A stretch of 64,000 nucleotides of DNA from Hyalangium ruber. Lineage in GTDB: Bacteria; Myxococcota; Myxococcia; Myxococcales; Myxococcaceae. This document shows positions 37,598 through 45,695 of this stretch, one piece after another (positions within the stretch are counted from its first letter, which is position 1; every line of letters starts with the position of its first letter). A model generated the notes under the pieces. That model was not told where the DNA came from. It worked only from the letters and a program-made list of their open reading frames with translations, and did no database searches. The position numbers and the translations under genes are program-made. The DNA is taken from positions 35,894-99,893 of the forward strand of contig NZ_JAXIVS010000025.1 of assembly GCF_034259325.1 (NCBI RefSeq), given 5' to 3'.

Positions 37598-38974
37598 TCA
37601 CGGCTTGTCGGAGGTGGGCGGTCGGGGCAACTCGGCAGTGGGGATGACGCACTTTCCATCGTGCTCGAAGCCAGCTTTGGCACACGGAGGCTTCAACTCC
37701 ATCACAACCCAGCACGCGCCGATGATCTCCCTCTCCGAAAGAGGGTTGCAGGGGGGCTTCTTCTGCCCTTTGAACGGAACCTTCGGCATAGGCAGGGCCA
37801 ATGCGGCGGTGGGCGCTCCGGAGAAGGGAACGTCGCGAGTGACGCTGGCGAGCAGTTCCTCCCCAAGGCCCACGGTGCCACCGTCCCTATCGTCGTCCAT
37901 GAGTTGTTCCGGGGCGGCGGCCACGTAGAGCGGAGCCTCGTGCTGCCCCCCTCGCGTGGGTAGCACCATGAGCAAAGCCACAGCGGCACAGCCTCCCAAC
38001 ACCACGAGCCTGCGTGCTGTACGCGACACCTGCCAGAAGCGAGGGCCAGGCCTCGCGGTCTTCTGGGTCTCCATCACAGACGGACTGACACCGATGGGCG
38101 TGGCAGCCTCAAGCCCAGTGCTGACCCTGCTCAGGGCGTCGGCGAGTTCGCCTGCGGTACCTCGCGCCTCTCGCTCCCGGGAGAGCATCCGGAGGATGAG
38201 CCGCTCTAACTCCGGTCTCACCGTTGCCAAGGCTCCCGGGGGTAAAAAGCGCGGCGGCTCGGCGGAAGAGATGTCCGGATCGGTGCGGGGCCCCGGATAG
38301 GTCCCTGTCACGAGGCGGTAGGCCATCACTCCCAGCGCGTAGAGATCATCGGCAGGACAGGACGGGTAGCGCGCTTCGGGGTCGTGGCGAAACTGGCGTC
38401 GGAAGCGCAGCAGCTCAGGGCTGCGGTATGCCTCGGTGCCAGGAGGAATCACGGTATCGGTGAGCGGATGCGCTCCCACGTGCCACGCAGCCCCCAGGTC
38501 CACGAGCACAGCGGTGCCGTCGGCGTTCACCAGCACGTTGTCGCCTTTCACATCCCTGTGAACCCCACCAAGCCGATGAAGCTCCGCCAGAGCGTACGCC
38601 ACATGGGCCAGGGCTCGTGCCGCGGAGGCGTTGGTAAGGCCCGTCTCTCTCTGCATGACGTACAGCGGCAGCCCCTCCACCCACTCCATGACGAGGTAGG
38701 AGTAACTCTGCCCGGAAGACAAGAGCCATTCCCCCTTGTCCAGTAGCCGAGGCAGGTGCGGCGAGCGGGCGGTGTCCAGCAGCTTCGCCTCCCGTTCGAA
38801 GCGCGGATCTCTCGACTCCCGGGCGATCTTCAACGCAGCCACGGTCCCTGGCGCATCGATGCGCTGAACACGGAAAACGATGCCGAAGGTACCGTGCCCT
38901 GCGCACTTGAGCAGCCGCCACCGGCCAATGCTTTCGCCAAAGGGAGGGAATCGGGGACCAGCGGGTATCGTCAT
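37598..38974 (-). CDS. Membrane Ser/Thr protein kinase with small C-terminal domain
   Basis: 458 residues from the ATG at 38974; TTG at 38986 is an alternative. The Hanks-type kinase fills about residues 15-290: GHGTFGIVF glycine loop, ALKIA lysine, HRDVKGDNVL catalytic loop, VDLG in place of DFG, YRSPELLRF. A membrane segment (about 318-336, VVLGGCAAVALLMVLP) precedes a short outer domain ending with four or five cysteines (PPCNPLSE, GACWVV, PPCAKAGFEHDGKC). Outside, the cysteines may form disulphides. It is the last gene of the lipoprotein/unknown/kinase operon. This kinase group is highly duplicated in myxobacteria; the target is unknown. Confidence 0.9.
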   Translation of the reverse strand: MTIPAGPRFPPFGESIGRWRLLKCAGHGTFGIVFRVQRIDAPGTVAALKIARESRDPRFEREAKLLDTARSPHLPRLLDKGEWLLSSGQSYSYLVMEWVEGLPLYVMQRETGLTNASAARALAHVAYALAELHRLGGVHRDVKGDNVLVNADGTAVLVDLGAAWHVGAHPLTDTVIPPGTEAYRSPELLRFRRQFRHDPEARYPSCPADDLYALGVMAYRLVTGTYPGPRTDPDISSAEPPRFLPPGALATVRPELERLILRMLSREREARGTAGELADALSRVSTGLEAATPIGVSPSVMETQKTARPGPRFWQVSRTARRLVVLGGCAAVALLMVLPTRGGQHEAPLYVAAAPEQLMDDDRDGGTVGLGEELLASVTRDVPFSGAPTAALALPMPKVPFKGQKKPPCNPLSEREIIGACWVVMELKPPCAKAGFEHDGKCVIPTAELPRPPTSDKP

Positions 38975-39031
38975 GGAAGCATCCAATCAGGTGGGCAACC
39001 CGGCACCCTACCTCGCACGATGGTACACCCG

Positions 39032-39619
39032 CTACCAACGATGGTCCGTGAAGAGGCAGTCGATCAGCTTCGCCTGCCCCAACCCAGTGTTGCCAACCTG
39101 TAGATCCGGCACGGGAGTAAAGAGAACTTCATTGGGCAGGCGCACAGAGGAGAAGAAAGCTTCCACGAGCTGATCCACCTTCGCCTCATAGGCTTGGTAC
39201 TCCGAGGGGAGCGGAGAGTAGAACACCGTGGATTCCCCTCTCCGACTGTCCGTGTACCGATGCTGGGAAGCATAGAGGCAATGAACAGGCGCGAGGATGC
39301 TCACCAAGAGCACGACTTCCTTCACCTCCTTCACCTCCGGCGTAGCCAACGAGGAATTCGGCTGTGCGACTCGAGCCTCTCGCGCAGGGTCATACCGAAT
39401 GGTCGGGTAGTCCCAGACGCGACACCCGGGTAACTCGTCACGGATGCGCTGGAGGAAAGCCTCCCAGGAAGTCACATCTTGCACCGCAGCCTGCCGAAGC
39501 GCTTCGAGCCGCTGATGCTCCTCAGTGGAGGAATGACTGGGGTCATCGCGGTGGACTCCTGCCGGGTAGTAGCGGTGGACAAGTTGGATGAGCGCTTCGG
39601 CTGTAAACCGCGAGTCCAT
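39032..39619 (-). CDS. Conserved myxobacterial protein of unknown function
   Basis: 195 residues, no signal peptide or membrane segment. It opens with SRFTAEALIQLVHRYYPAGV and ends with LPNEVLFTPVPDLQVGNTGL and KLIDCLFTDHRW. I recognise no domain; from memory, similar proteins are multi-copy in Myxococcus relatives. It follows the lipoprotein gene by 11 bases and precedes the kinase by 57, so the three form an operon. With an immunity gene next door, a role in a self-recognition or toxin-immunity module is possible but only inferred. Confidence 0.75.
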   Translation of the reverse strand: MDSRFTAEALIQLVHRYYPAGVHRDDPSHSSTEEHQRLEALRQAAVQDVTSWEAFLQRIRDELPGCRVWDYPTIRYDPAREARVAQPNSSLATPEVKEVKEVVLLVSILAPVHCLYASQHRYTDSRRGESTVFYSPLPSEYQAYEAKVDQLVEAFFSSVRLPNEVLFTPVPDLQVGNTGLGQAKLIDCLFTDHRW

Positions 39620-39630
39620 GGCGCAGCCCT

Positions 39631-40104
39631 CTACTCCGGTGAAAACGTCGTCTGAGGGATCCCCTGTTCCATGAACTTGTTGACCTTAGCGCCCGGGATG
39701 TCACGCGCCAGCAGGCTTCCCATCTTCAGCCTGAACGCATCACAAAGTGCAGCGCTGGTAGCCACTCTTTGTTGGAGCGCGAACCGCGCTGCCTCATCCG
39801 CAGCGAAGGCCGCCAGTTCCTGAGCGGCGACATTGGCAACACGCCCCTGATGGTTCACCTCGGGAAGCCCAATTTCCACATCACACCAGGCTTGCAGGGG
39901 CTGGGTCCGTGAAACGCGCGTCAGCAAAATGCGAACCTGAGCCACCTTCCACCCACCCTCCCCTGGCGCCTTGTAGGGAACGACGTTGTAGAATTGGAAG
40001 GTAGTCGGCGGAATGGTGCCCCAAGAGGCGCACCCGACGAGAAGTGCCGTACCGAGAGCCCAGCCCAGCAGCGTGACCGGCCACTGCGAACCCCACAGTC
40101 GCAT
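39631..40104 (-). CDS. Small lipoprotein, unknown, first gene of a kinase operon
   Basis: 157 residues. Lipoprotein signal with lipobox LLVGC (Cys about 25), then FQFYNVVPYKAPGEGGWKVA and helical C-terminal parts. A GGGAGG lies 6 bases before the ATG. No family recognised. It heads the operon with the 195-residue protein and the Ser/Thr kinase; all three have the lower GC of the island that begins after typA. Confidence 0.75.
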   Translation of the reverse strand: MRLWGSQWPVTLLGWALGTALLVGCASWGTIPPTTFQFYNVVPYKAPGEGGWKVAQVRILLTRVSRTQPLQAWCDVEIGLPEVNHQGRVANVAAQELAAFAADEAARFALQQRVATSAALCDAFRLKMGSLLARDIPGAKVNKFMEQGIPQTTFSPE

Positions 40105-40162
40105 GCGGTTCCTCCCAGCAACAGCGCAACCAATCGGCTCATTCTATCCGGTTCACGCCGGT

Positions 40163-40753
40163 TCACCGAGCCCAGAGGGCGCCCAGTTCCAGCGCATGCG
40201 CCTCGAACGGCTCGGCATGCACCTTCACCGCCCCCGCGTGCGTGCCGAGCAACAACCACCGGCTCCCCTCCTGCCGATACACCTCCAGCATCCGCGCCTT
40301 GGGGTCCACCAGCCACACGTGCCGCACGCCTTCGCGCGCGTACACCCGCATCTTCCGTTCCCGGTCCAACACCACCGTCGATGGGGAGAGCACCTCGCAC
40401 ACCCAGTCCGGTGGCAACGTGAAGCCCACCGTGTCCGGCATCTCCGGCATCCGCTCACGGCGCCATCCCGCCATGTCTGGGACCAGCACATCTCGCCCCA
40501 AGCGAAGTTCCGGCTCGAACAAGAGCAGCCATCCCCCAGGCCCACCCTTCCCCCGGCTGAACGGCCCTACCAACTCATCGGCCAGCACGGTGGTTGCCAG
40601 GGCATGCCCGGAAGCAGGTCTTGGGCTCGCGTACAGCTCCCCCTCGATGAGCTCCCCCACCACGTTCTCGGGCAACGCCTCCAGATCCGCATAGCTGGCC
40701 GGTTTGCGTCCCATTTCTTCCCCATGCTCCCCAACGCCCGTCTCCATTTCCAT
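40163..40753 (-). CDS. Uma2-like restriction endonuclease-fold protein (DUF820)
   Basis: 196 residues, family length. PD-(D/E)XK layout: ELIEGELYASP, ELRLGRDVLVPDMAGWR with the PD aspartate, PPDWVCEVLSPST (E of the E-x-L motif), and lysine in DRERKMRVYAREGVRHVWLVDP. The C-terminal PFEAHALELGALWA matches the family end. Members are nuclease-fold proteins, multi-copy in myxobacteria and cyanobacteria, with mostly unknown roles. It stands alone between the kinase operon and the ImpE-like gene. Confidence 0.9.
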   Translation of the reverse strand: MEMETGVGEHGEEMGRKPASYADLEALPENVVGELIEGELYASPRPASGHALATTVLADELVGPFSRGKGGPGGWLLLFEPELRLGRDVLVPDMAGWRRERMPEMPDTVGFTLPPDWVCEVLSPSTVVLDRERKMRVYAREGVRHVWLVDPKARMLEVYRQEGSRWLLLGTHAGAVKVHAEPFEAHALELGALWAR

Positions 40754-40857
40754 GAGCGCGGGTCTACCAACAGGGTCTGACGTCCAGCGTCACATACGAC
40801 ACGCCTACCCTCCAGGTTGCCTCGGAGCCAGTCGGCGCGCAAGAGGCCCGCGCCCTC

Positions 40858-41823
40858 TCACCCGAAGAGCCGGCTCCAGAACCCCTTGCGCTGGGGCTTC
40901 TCCTCCTCCCCCTTCACCTGAGGAGCGCTCGGCGCGTCGAACACGATCTGCGCCACCTGGAGAACACCCACCAGCCCCGTAGTCCCGTCCTCGTGCGTCA
41001 CCTTGAAGTCCCGCTGCCCCACGCCCTCGGCGTAGCCGTGCCCGTGCTCCCAGAACGTCATGCCGCCCATCCGCACCTGCTCACTCTCATGCCGCCCGGT
41101 CCCGGCGTAGAACGTGAACACCCGCAGCGGCACTGGCTCCCCACTCCGAGGCACCAACAGCGCCGGCAGCCAGGCGGACTCCATGAAGCTGCGCGGAGGC
41201 GCAAAGCGCACCTCCCGCAGCTCGCTGTAGGGCACATCCAACAAGGTGCGCCCCTCGAAGCACGGAAGGTGCCGCCCCGTCAGCTCATCCGAGTCCGTCA
41301 GATCCGTGAAGCGCACCACCGCCCCATTCGTCCGCGTCAGCGTCCCCGACACCGCCGGCCCGGCCTCCTTCGCCTCGGTCAGCGTGCGCGCGGCCTCCGC
41401 GTAACGCCCCTGGGCATGAAACACCGCCGCCTGGGCCAGGCGCATCGACGCCGGAGGCGGCATCCCCCCCAACATCTTCCGCGCGCCCGCCAGCGCCGCG
41501 TCCTTGCCTCGCAGCGTGCGCAGCCGCTCCGCCTCCGCACAGTCCCGCAGGAAGCCAGCCCCCTCGGCGAAGTCGGGCATGAGCCGCACCACCTGCTCCA
41601 GCGCGGCCAGCGCCCCGTCATAGTCCTCCAGGCGCGTGCGCAGGTTGAAGACGAGGAGGTACTTCTCCGGCGCGGGCTGAGCCTGGAGCTCGGCCTCCAG
41701 CGCGCGCAGCGCCCCCACGAAGTCTCCCTTTTGAATCAACTGCTCGACGGTCTCCGTGGTGGCCCCCAGGCTGGCATGGAGGCCGCCATGACAGCAGGAC
41801 CGCTCCACAGCGTCCATGCCCAT
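40858..41823 (-). CDS. ImpE/SciE-family protein (TPR plus C-terminal domain)
   Basis: 321 residues from the ATG at 41823; the open frame continues upstream only as antisense of the PAP2 gene. The N-terminus (TTETVEQLIQKGDFVGALRA, then TPR-like helices to about residue 160) and C-terminus (FTDLTDSDELTGRHLPCFEG, LDVPYSELREVRF) match the ImpE family. Members usually sit in type VI secretion loci as accessory proteins. No Tss/Imp gene is present in this window, so this is an orphan copy. The C-terminal KGEEEKPQRKGFWSRLFG tail is basic. Confidence 0.85.
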   Translation of the reverse strand: MGMDAVERSCCHGGLHASLGATTETVEQLIQKGDFVGALRALEAELQAQPAPEKYLLVFNLRTRLEDYDGALAALEQVVRLMPDFAEGAGFLRDCAEAERLRTLRGKDAALAGARKMLGGMPPPASMRLAQAAVFHAQGRYAEAARTLTEAKEAGPAVSGTLTRTNGAVVRFTDLTDSDELTGRHLPCFEGRTLLDVPYSELREVRFAPPRSFMESAWLPALLVPRSGEPVPLRVFTFYAGTGRHESEQVRMGGMTFWEHGHGYAEGVGQRDFKVTHEDGTTGLVGVLQVAQIVFDAPSAPQVKGEEEKPQRKGFWSRLFG

Positions 41824-41853
41824 CTGCCCCACCAGAGAGGTAGATTCGCGCCC

Positions 41854-42486
41854 ATGTCGCCTTCTGGCCTCCCCCTCCGAGAGCTCGCCGTCGCCGCGCT
41901 CTGCACGTTGCTCGTCGGCGTCGCCATGGCCATGACGCCCCCGCTGCCCGGAGACGTGGCCGTGGCGAGGGCCGTCCAGGCGCTCTCCCCGGGCACGGCC
42001 TGGGTGCCCGTGCTCGTCTCCACGGCCTACGCGCCCACGAAGTTCATCCTCATGGCCATCGCCGTGCTGGGAGCCTGGCGCCTCGCCGGCACGCGCACCG
42101 CCGCCCTGGTGCTCGGCTTCATCGTGCTCGAACAGCTCCTCGGCGAGGAGAGCAAGTCGATCTTCTCTCGCCCCCGCCCCTCCCCGGAGCTCATCGCCGT
42201 GATGGGCAGCCCCAAGGGCTTCTCCTTCCCCTCCACCTTCATCACCCTCTACAGCGTCACCGTGGGCGCGCTGGTTCTCATCGCCTGGAGATCCGCCCGA
42301 GGGGCCCCGCGGACCGCCATCATCACCGTGGGCGTGGCGCTGCTCGTCCTGGCCGGGGCCGCGCGCGTGGTGCCGGGCGCCCACTGGCCGAGCGATGTGC
42401 TCGGCACCTACCTCATCTGCCTGAGCTGGCTCCACGCAGGCCTGGCGCTCATCCGCCGAGGAGACACCCGTGGGAATCTTCAGTGA
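41854..42486 (+). CDS. PAP2-superfamily membrane protein with altered motif 2
   Basis: 210 residues, about five or six membrane segments. Motif 1 KSIFSRPRP (K-x6-RP) and motif 3 ARVVPGAHWPSD (H-x3-D) are intact apart from Ser to Ala. Motif 2, normally PSGH, reads FPSTFITLYS, so the catalytic histidine is replaced by Phe. PAP2 enzymes dephosphorylate lipid phosphates such as undecaprenyl pyrophosphate or phosphatidate; this one may be inactive or changed in mechanism. The small gene at 42470 overlaps its end by 17 bases. Confidence 0.85.
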   Translation: MSPSGLPLRELAVAALCTLLVGVAMAMTPPLPGDVAVARAVQALSPGTAWVPVLVSTAYAPTKFILMAIAVLGAWRLAGTRTAALVLGFIVLEQLLGEESKSIFSRPRPSPELIAVMGSPKGFSFPSTFITLYSVTVGALVLIAWRSARGAPRTAIITVGVALLVLAGAARVVPGAHWPSDVLGTYLICLSWLHAGLALIRRGDTRGNLQ

Positions 42487-42751
42487 CCGTCAGGTCGCCT
42501 TCATCCAGGACGCTCGCATCGAGATCCAGGGAAGCATCAGCCTGCTCGGAGGGAAGTTCCGCCTCCTCCTGCGCGGCGAACAAGTCGACGAGGCGACCTG
42601 CAATGTCGGCAGCGCGGTGACCCTGCGCGGCCAGCTGAAGCTGGGCGACACGGAGCAGCCAGTGGAGGCCGAAGTCACCCAGGGCTGGCTGGGCACCCGC
42701 TTCCACCTCCGTGTCGCCGGCCAGGAGCAGCGCCTCCAGCGCATGGGCTGA
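42470..42751 (+). CDS. Small protein of unknown function coupled to the PAP2-like gene
   Basis: 93 residues from a GTG at 42470 with AGGAG 8 bases before it. No membrane segment or signal. The sequence is beta-rich (IEIQGSISLLGGKFRLLLRG, VTLRGQLKLGDTEQPVEAEV, WLGTRFHLRVAGQEQ). The overlap with the PAP2-like gene implies co-translation. No family recognised. Confidence 0.7.
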   Translation: MGIFSDRQVAFIQDARIEIQGSISLLGGKFRLLLRGEQVDEATCNVGSAVTLRGQLKLGDTEQPVEAEVTQGWLGTRFHLRVAGQEQRLQRMG

Positions 42752-42771
42752 AGGCGCCTCCGGGCCCGCCG

Positions 42772-43785
42772 CTAGATGCGCGCGGCGTTGACGCCCGACT
42801 CCACCGCTTCCAGCTCGTCCCCGAACGCCACCTCGGCCTTCTCCCCCGAGGGAGGAGTGAACGGGGCGCGGCCGATCTGCTGCGTGCCGAAGCGCGGGGC
42901 GACGAGCGCCAGCACGTAGTTGCTGAAGCACCAGGGGAAGAAGTAACGCGGCTTGAGGTCGGGGTGGATCTCCGCGTCGATGCGCGCGTGCGCCTCGCGC
43001 AGGGTGCTCCAGTGCGCTCCCGGCATCTCATGGTGCGCCGCGTGGAGCGCGTTGTTGAACAGGAAGAAGTTGATCAGCGTGCCGGTGAAGCTGCGGCTGT
43101 GGTTGTGCTCGCTCCAGGGGTCCGTGTGGACATGCTGGATGTAGTTGAAGAACATGATCGTCCACAGCGCGAAGAAGGCCGGCAGCGCGAAGGCGAACAG
43201 CCACACCTTGGCTCCCGCCCACGGCCCGTGCAGCACCATCGCCAGCCCCAGCAGCGCCAGGTGCGTGCCGGCCCACACCACGTACTGGGTGACGATCTGC
43301 CGGAACAGCGCGGGGTTGTTGGTGCGCGCCTTGCGGATGAAGGCCTTGATCGGATCGCTCTGGAAGTACGAGGAGACGTAGAAGTACGTGGAGGCGACCC
43401 ACCAGTTGTGCTTGTTGGTGTAGCGCCAGGTGATGGTGGCGTCCCCCGCCTTGTTCACGTACTTGTGGTGATTCAGGTTGTGCGTGGGGATCCACGCGAA
43501 CGTCGGGTAGCCGTAGAAGATCGACAGCCACATGCCGAAGACGTCGTTCGCCTTGCGGTTGCGGAAGGTGGGGCAGTGGTTGTGGTTGTGGGCGATGACC
43601 CCGGCGGACAGCGCCAGGTAACACGCCAGCGGGCTCAACCAGGGGATCAACCCGGGGTTGGCGTACATGGACAGGGCCACCACAGGCATGGCCGCGCACC
43701 ACAGAAGAGTCCGACGGTCGGCGGAGTATCGAAGCATGGAGGGAGGCAGGACTACTCCACCCATATGTTCACTGGCTAGCACCAT
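42772..43785 (-). CDS. Membrane fatty acid desaturase
   Basis: 337 residues from the ATG at 43785 (43764 is another possible start); longer open frame upstream is antisense of the csp and FHA genes. Membrane pairs and three histidine clusters: [15 protein letters not shown] and HAAHHEMPG. These bind the di-iron centre of acyl-lipid/acyl-CoA desaturases, which introduce a double bond into membrane fatty acids. The gene is divergent from a cold-shock gene, fitting a role in adapting membrane fluidity. Confidence 0.92.
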   Translation of the reverse strand: MVLASEHMGGVVLPPSMLRYSADRRTLLWCAAMPVVALSMYANPGLIPWLSPLACYLALSAGVIAHNHNHCPTFRNRKANDVFGMWLSIFYGYPTFAWIPTHNLNHHKYVNKAGDATITWRYTNKHNWWVASTYFYVSSYFQSDPIKAFIRKARTNNPALFRQIVTQYVVWAGTHLALLGLAMVLHGPWAGAKVWLFAFALPAFFALWTIMFFNYIQHVHTDPWSEHNHSRSFTGTLINFFLFNNALHAAHHEMPGAHWSTLREAHARIDAEIHPDLKPRYFFPWCFSNYVLALVAPRFGTQQIGRAPFTPPSGEKAEVAFGDELEAVESGVNAARI

Positions 43786-43944
43786 TGCACCCCGAGTCGC
43801 ATTCCGAACGTTCCCTGGTGTGAGGAAAACGAGCGGATCTCTGGATTTTTGCCTCAAAAGCTGCCAAGGGCGGGTCTTACCGTTCGTAATGCGGGCGGGA
43901 ATTCCGGCGCGATCCACCGCGTCCGGTCGAGCAAGGAAGCGAAA

Positions 43945-44148
43945 ATGGCAACGGGTGTCGTGAAGTGGTTCAACGATGCGAAGGGCTTCGGTTTCATCAC
44001 GCAGGACGGCGGTGGCGAGGACGTGTTCGTCCACCACACTGCGATCCAGGCCGACGGTTTCCGCAGCCTGCAGGAGGGCCAGCGGGTACAGTTCGATGTG
44101 GGCCGTGGGCCCAAGGGCCTGCAGGCGCAGAACGTTCGTCCTATCTGA
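43945..44148 (+). CDS. Cold-shock protein, CspA family
   Basis: 67 residues, the usual size. RNA-binding motifs KGFGFI (RNP1) and DVFVHH (RNP2) in a single OB-fold: [20 protein letters not shown]. It binds single-stranded RNA or DNA and acts as an RNA chaperone. GGAAG precedes the ATG, and the 159-base interval to the divergent desaturase leaves room for the long leader typical of csp genes. Confidence 0.96.
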   Translation: MATGVVKWFNDAKGFGFITQDGGGEDVFVHHTAIQADGFRSLQEGQRVQFDVGRGPKGLQAQNVRPI

Positions 44149-44256
44149 TGGTGGGCTGAACCGCTTCGCGGCGCGACCCAGTTCGCGACATGAGGGCCTG
44201 TCTTTCTCGCGCAAGCGGAGGGGCGGGCCCTTCGTGTTTTCAGGCAAGAATCGCCC

Positions 44257-45201
44257 ATGGCCATCCTCGAACACCGCGGGACGCGGACCCGCTCCGTCCT
44301 CCTCAGCCGGCACCTGGTGGGCCGCTCGAGCCTCGCCCACCTGCGCCTGAACGAGCCGAACGTCTCCGGGGAGCACGCGGTGCTCAGCTGGGACGGACGG
44401 CGGTGGGAGCTGCACGATCTGGGCAGCCGCAATGGCACCACCCTCGACGGCAAGCGCCTGGGGGCCGGTGAGCGCGTGGCGGTGAAGCGCGGCGCGGTCC
44501 TGGGCTTCGCGGGGGCTGGCAACCTCTGGGAGCTGGTGGATGACAGCCCGCCGGTGGCCCTCGCCCGGCCCCTGGACGGGGGCGAGCCGGTCTGCGCGGA
44601 GCACGAGCTCATCGCCCTGCCGGACGCCGAGGCGCCCGAGGTGACGGTGTACCGCGACGCCGTGGGCGACTGGGTCGTCGAGCGCGACGGAGACACGGAG
44701 CGCACCGCGGATGGGCGGGAGGTGAGCGCGGGCGGCCGGAGCTTCACGCTCCACCTGCCCGACATCGTCGCCTCCACCTGGGACGCGGAGTCCCTGGCCC
44801 CTTCGCTGGAGCGGCTCGGCCTGCGCTTCTCCGTCAGCCGCGACGAGGAGTTCATCGCGGTGACGGTGCTGGCCGAGGGGGGCCGGACGATCGATCTCGG
44901 CGCGCGCGCGCACCACGCCCTGCTGCTCGCGCTGGCGCGGGCGCGGCTCGAGGATCAGCGCGAGGCGGCCCAGGCGCCCAAGGGCTCCGGCCACCCCGAG
45001 ACCCGCCACGGCTGGCTCTTCCTGGAGGATCTCGCCGAGAGCCTCAAGCTCGACGAGATGCACCTCAACGTGGCGGTGTACCGCTGCCGCCAGCAGCTCG
45101 CGGGCGCGGGCGTGACGGGCGCCGCGAGGCTCATCGAGCGCCGCAAGCCGACGCGCCAGCTCCGGCTCGGGGTGAGCCGGCTCGAGATCGTCTCGGTGTA
45201 A
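44257..45201 (+). CDS. FHA domain protein with C-terminal winged-helix-like domain
   Basis: 314 residues. FHA domain at about 10-95: LVGRSSLAHLRLNEPNVSGEH (GR, S-x-x-H) and LHDLGSRNGTTLDG (SRNGT), which reads phosphothreonine. The middle part has a second beta-rich stretch. The C-terminus (ALLLALARARLEDQ, LFLEDLAESLKLDEMHLNVA, YRCRQQLAGAGVTG) looks like an OmpR-type winged helix. It may be a DNA-binding reader of a Ser/Thr kinase. There is a large Ser/Thr kinase gene nearby (45696-48617), but partnership is inference. Confidence 0.88.
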   Translation: MAILEHRGTRTRSVLLSRHLVGRSSLAHLRLNEPNVSGEHAVLSWDGRRWELHDLGSRNGTTLDGKRLGAGERVAVKRGAVLGFAGAGNLWELVDDSPPVALARPLDGGEPVCAEHELIALPDAEAPEVTVYRDAVGDWVVERDGDTERTADGREVSAGGRSFTLHLPDIVASTWDAESLAPSLERLGLRFSVSRDEEFIAVTVLAEGGRTIDLGARAHHALLLALARARLEDQREAAQAPKGSGHPETRHGWLFLEDLAESLKLDEMHLNVAVYRCRQQLAGAGVTGAARLIERRKPTRQLRLGVSRLEIVSV

Positions 45202-45207
45202 CGGCGC

Positions 45208-45606
45208 TCAGGTGTTCGGCGGGTTGATGACAATCAATGGATCGTGCTCCGTCCCGTCGCTCCACTTCACCTTGAAGTGGACCGTGTGCTCCGCGCTGCC
45301 GATGAACTTGCTCGGCAGGGTGTAGCTGTAGACACCGTTCGCGAAGCTCCAGTCCTGGGGCGGGTTCACGGTGTGGCCCCCTACCTTCGTCGTCTGGATT
45401 CCGGCCACCGTCTTGGTGCCCGGCAGCGGGGTCAGCGAGAGGGTGGTGCTGGAAGGGTACCCGCCGTCACCCTGGCTGTTGTACTGGAGCGCGATGGCGT
45501 TGTAGCGGCCGTCCTCCGCCTGGATGATCAGGTTGTCCGCGCTGTACTGCACGCTCGCGCGGATGATCTGAGGGTTCTGCTGCGGATCCACCCACTTGGT
45601 CGGCAT
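45208..45606 (-). CDS. Small beta-rich protein, unknown
   Basis: 132 residues with no signal peptide. Beta-strand-rich, with repeated Ser/Thr/Gly (SSTTLSLTPLPGTKTVAG, FKVKWSDGTEHDPLIVINPP), like an immunoglobulin-type sandwich. GAGG lies 9 bases before the ATG. It converges with the FHA gene (six bases apart). No family recognised. Confidence 0.65.
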   Translation of the reverse strand: MPTKWVDPQQNPQIIRASVQYSADNLIIQAEDGRYNAIALQYNSQGDGGYPSSTTLSLTPLPGTKTVAGIQTTKVGGHTVNPPQDWSFANGVYSYTLPSKFIGSAEHTVHFKVKWSDGTEHDPLIVINPPNT

Positions 45607-45695
45607 CTCTCGTCACCTCGGGTTCAAGGGAGGGGGCGATGGTGGACGAAGGCCCTCGCGAACACCATGACAGCCCATGACAGCCAGGGTCCGCC

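Noticed and set aside
40148..40167. Ten-base direct repeat CCGGTTCACG/CCGGTTCACC
   Set aside because: Short, overlaps the end of the Uma2 gene, and may be chance in this GC-rich sequence.
41824..42435. N-terminal extension of the ImpE-like gene
   Set aside because: The frame is open but is the antisense strand of the PAP2-like gene; the ImpE homology starts just after 41823.
43786..45063. N-terminal extension of the desaturase gene
   Set aside because: Antisense of the csp and FHA genes; the desaturase homology starts near 43785.
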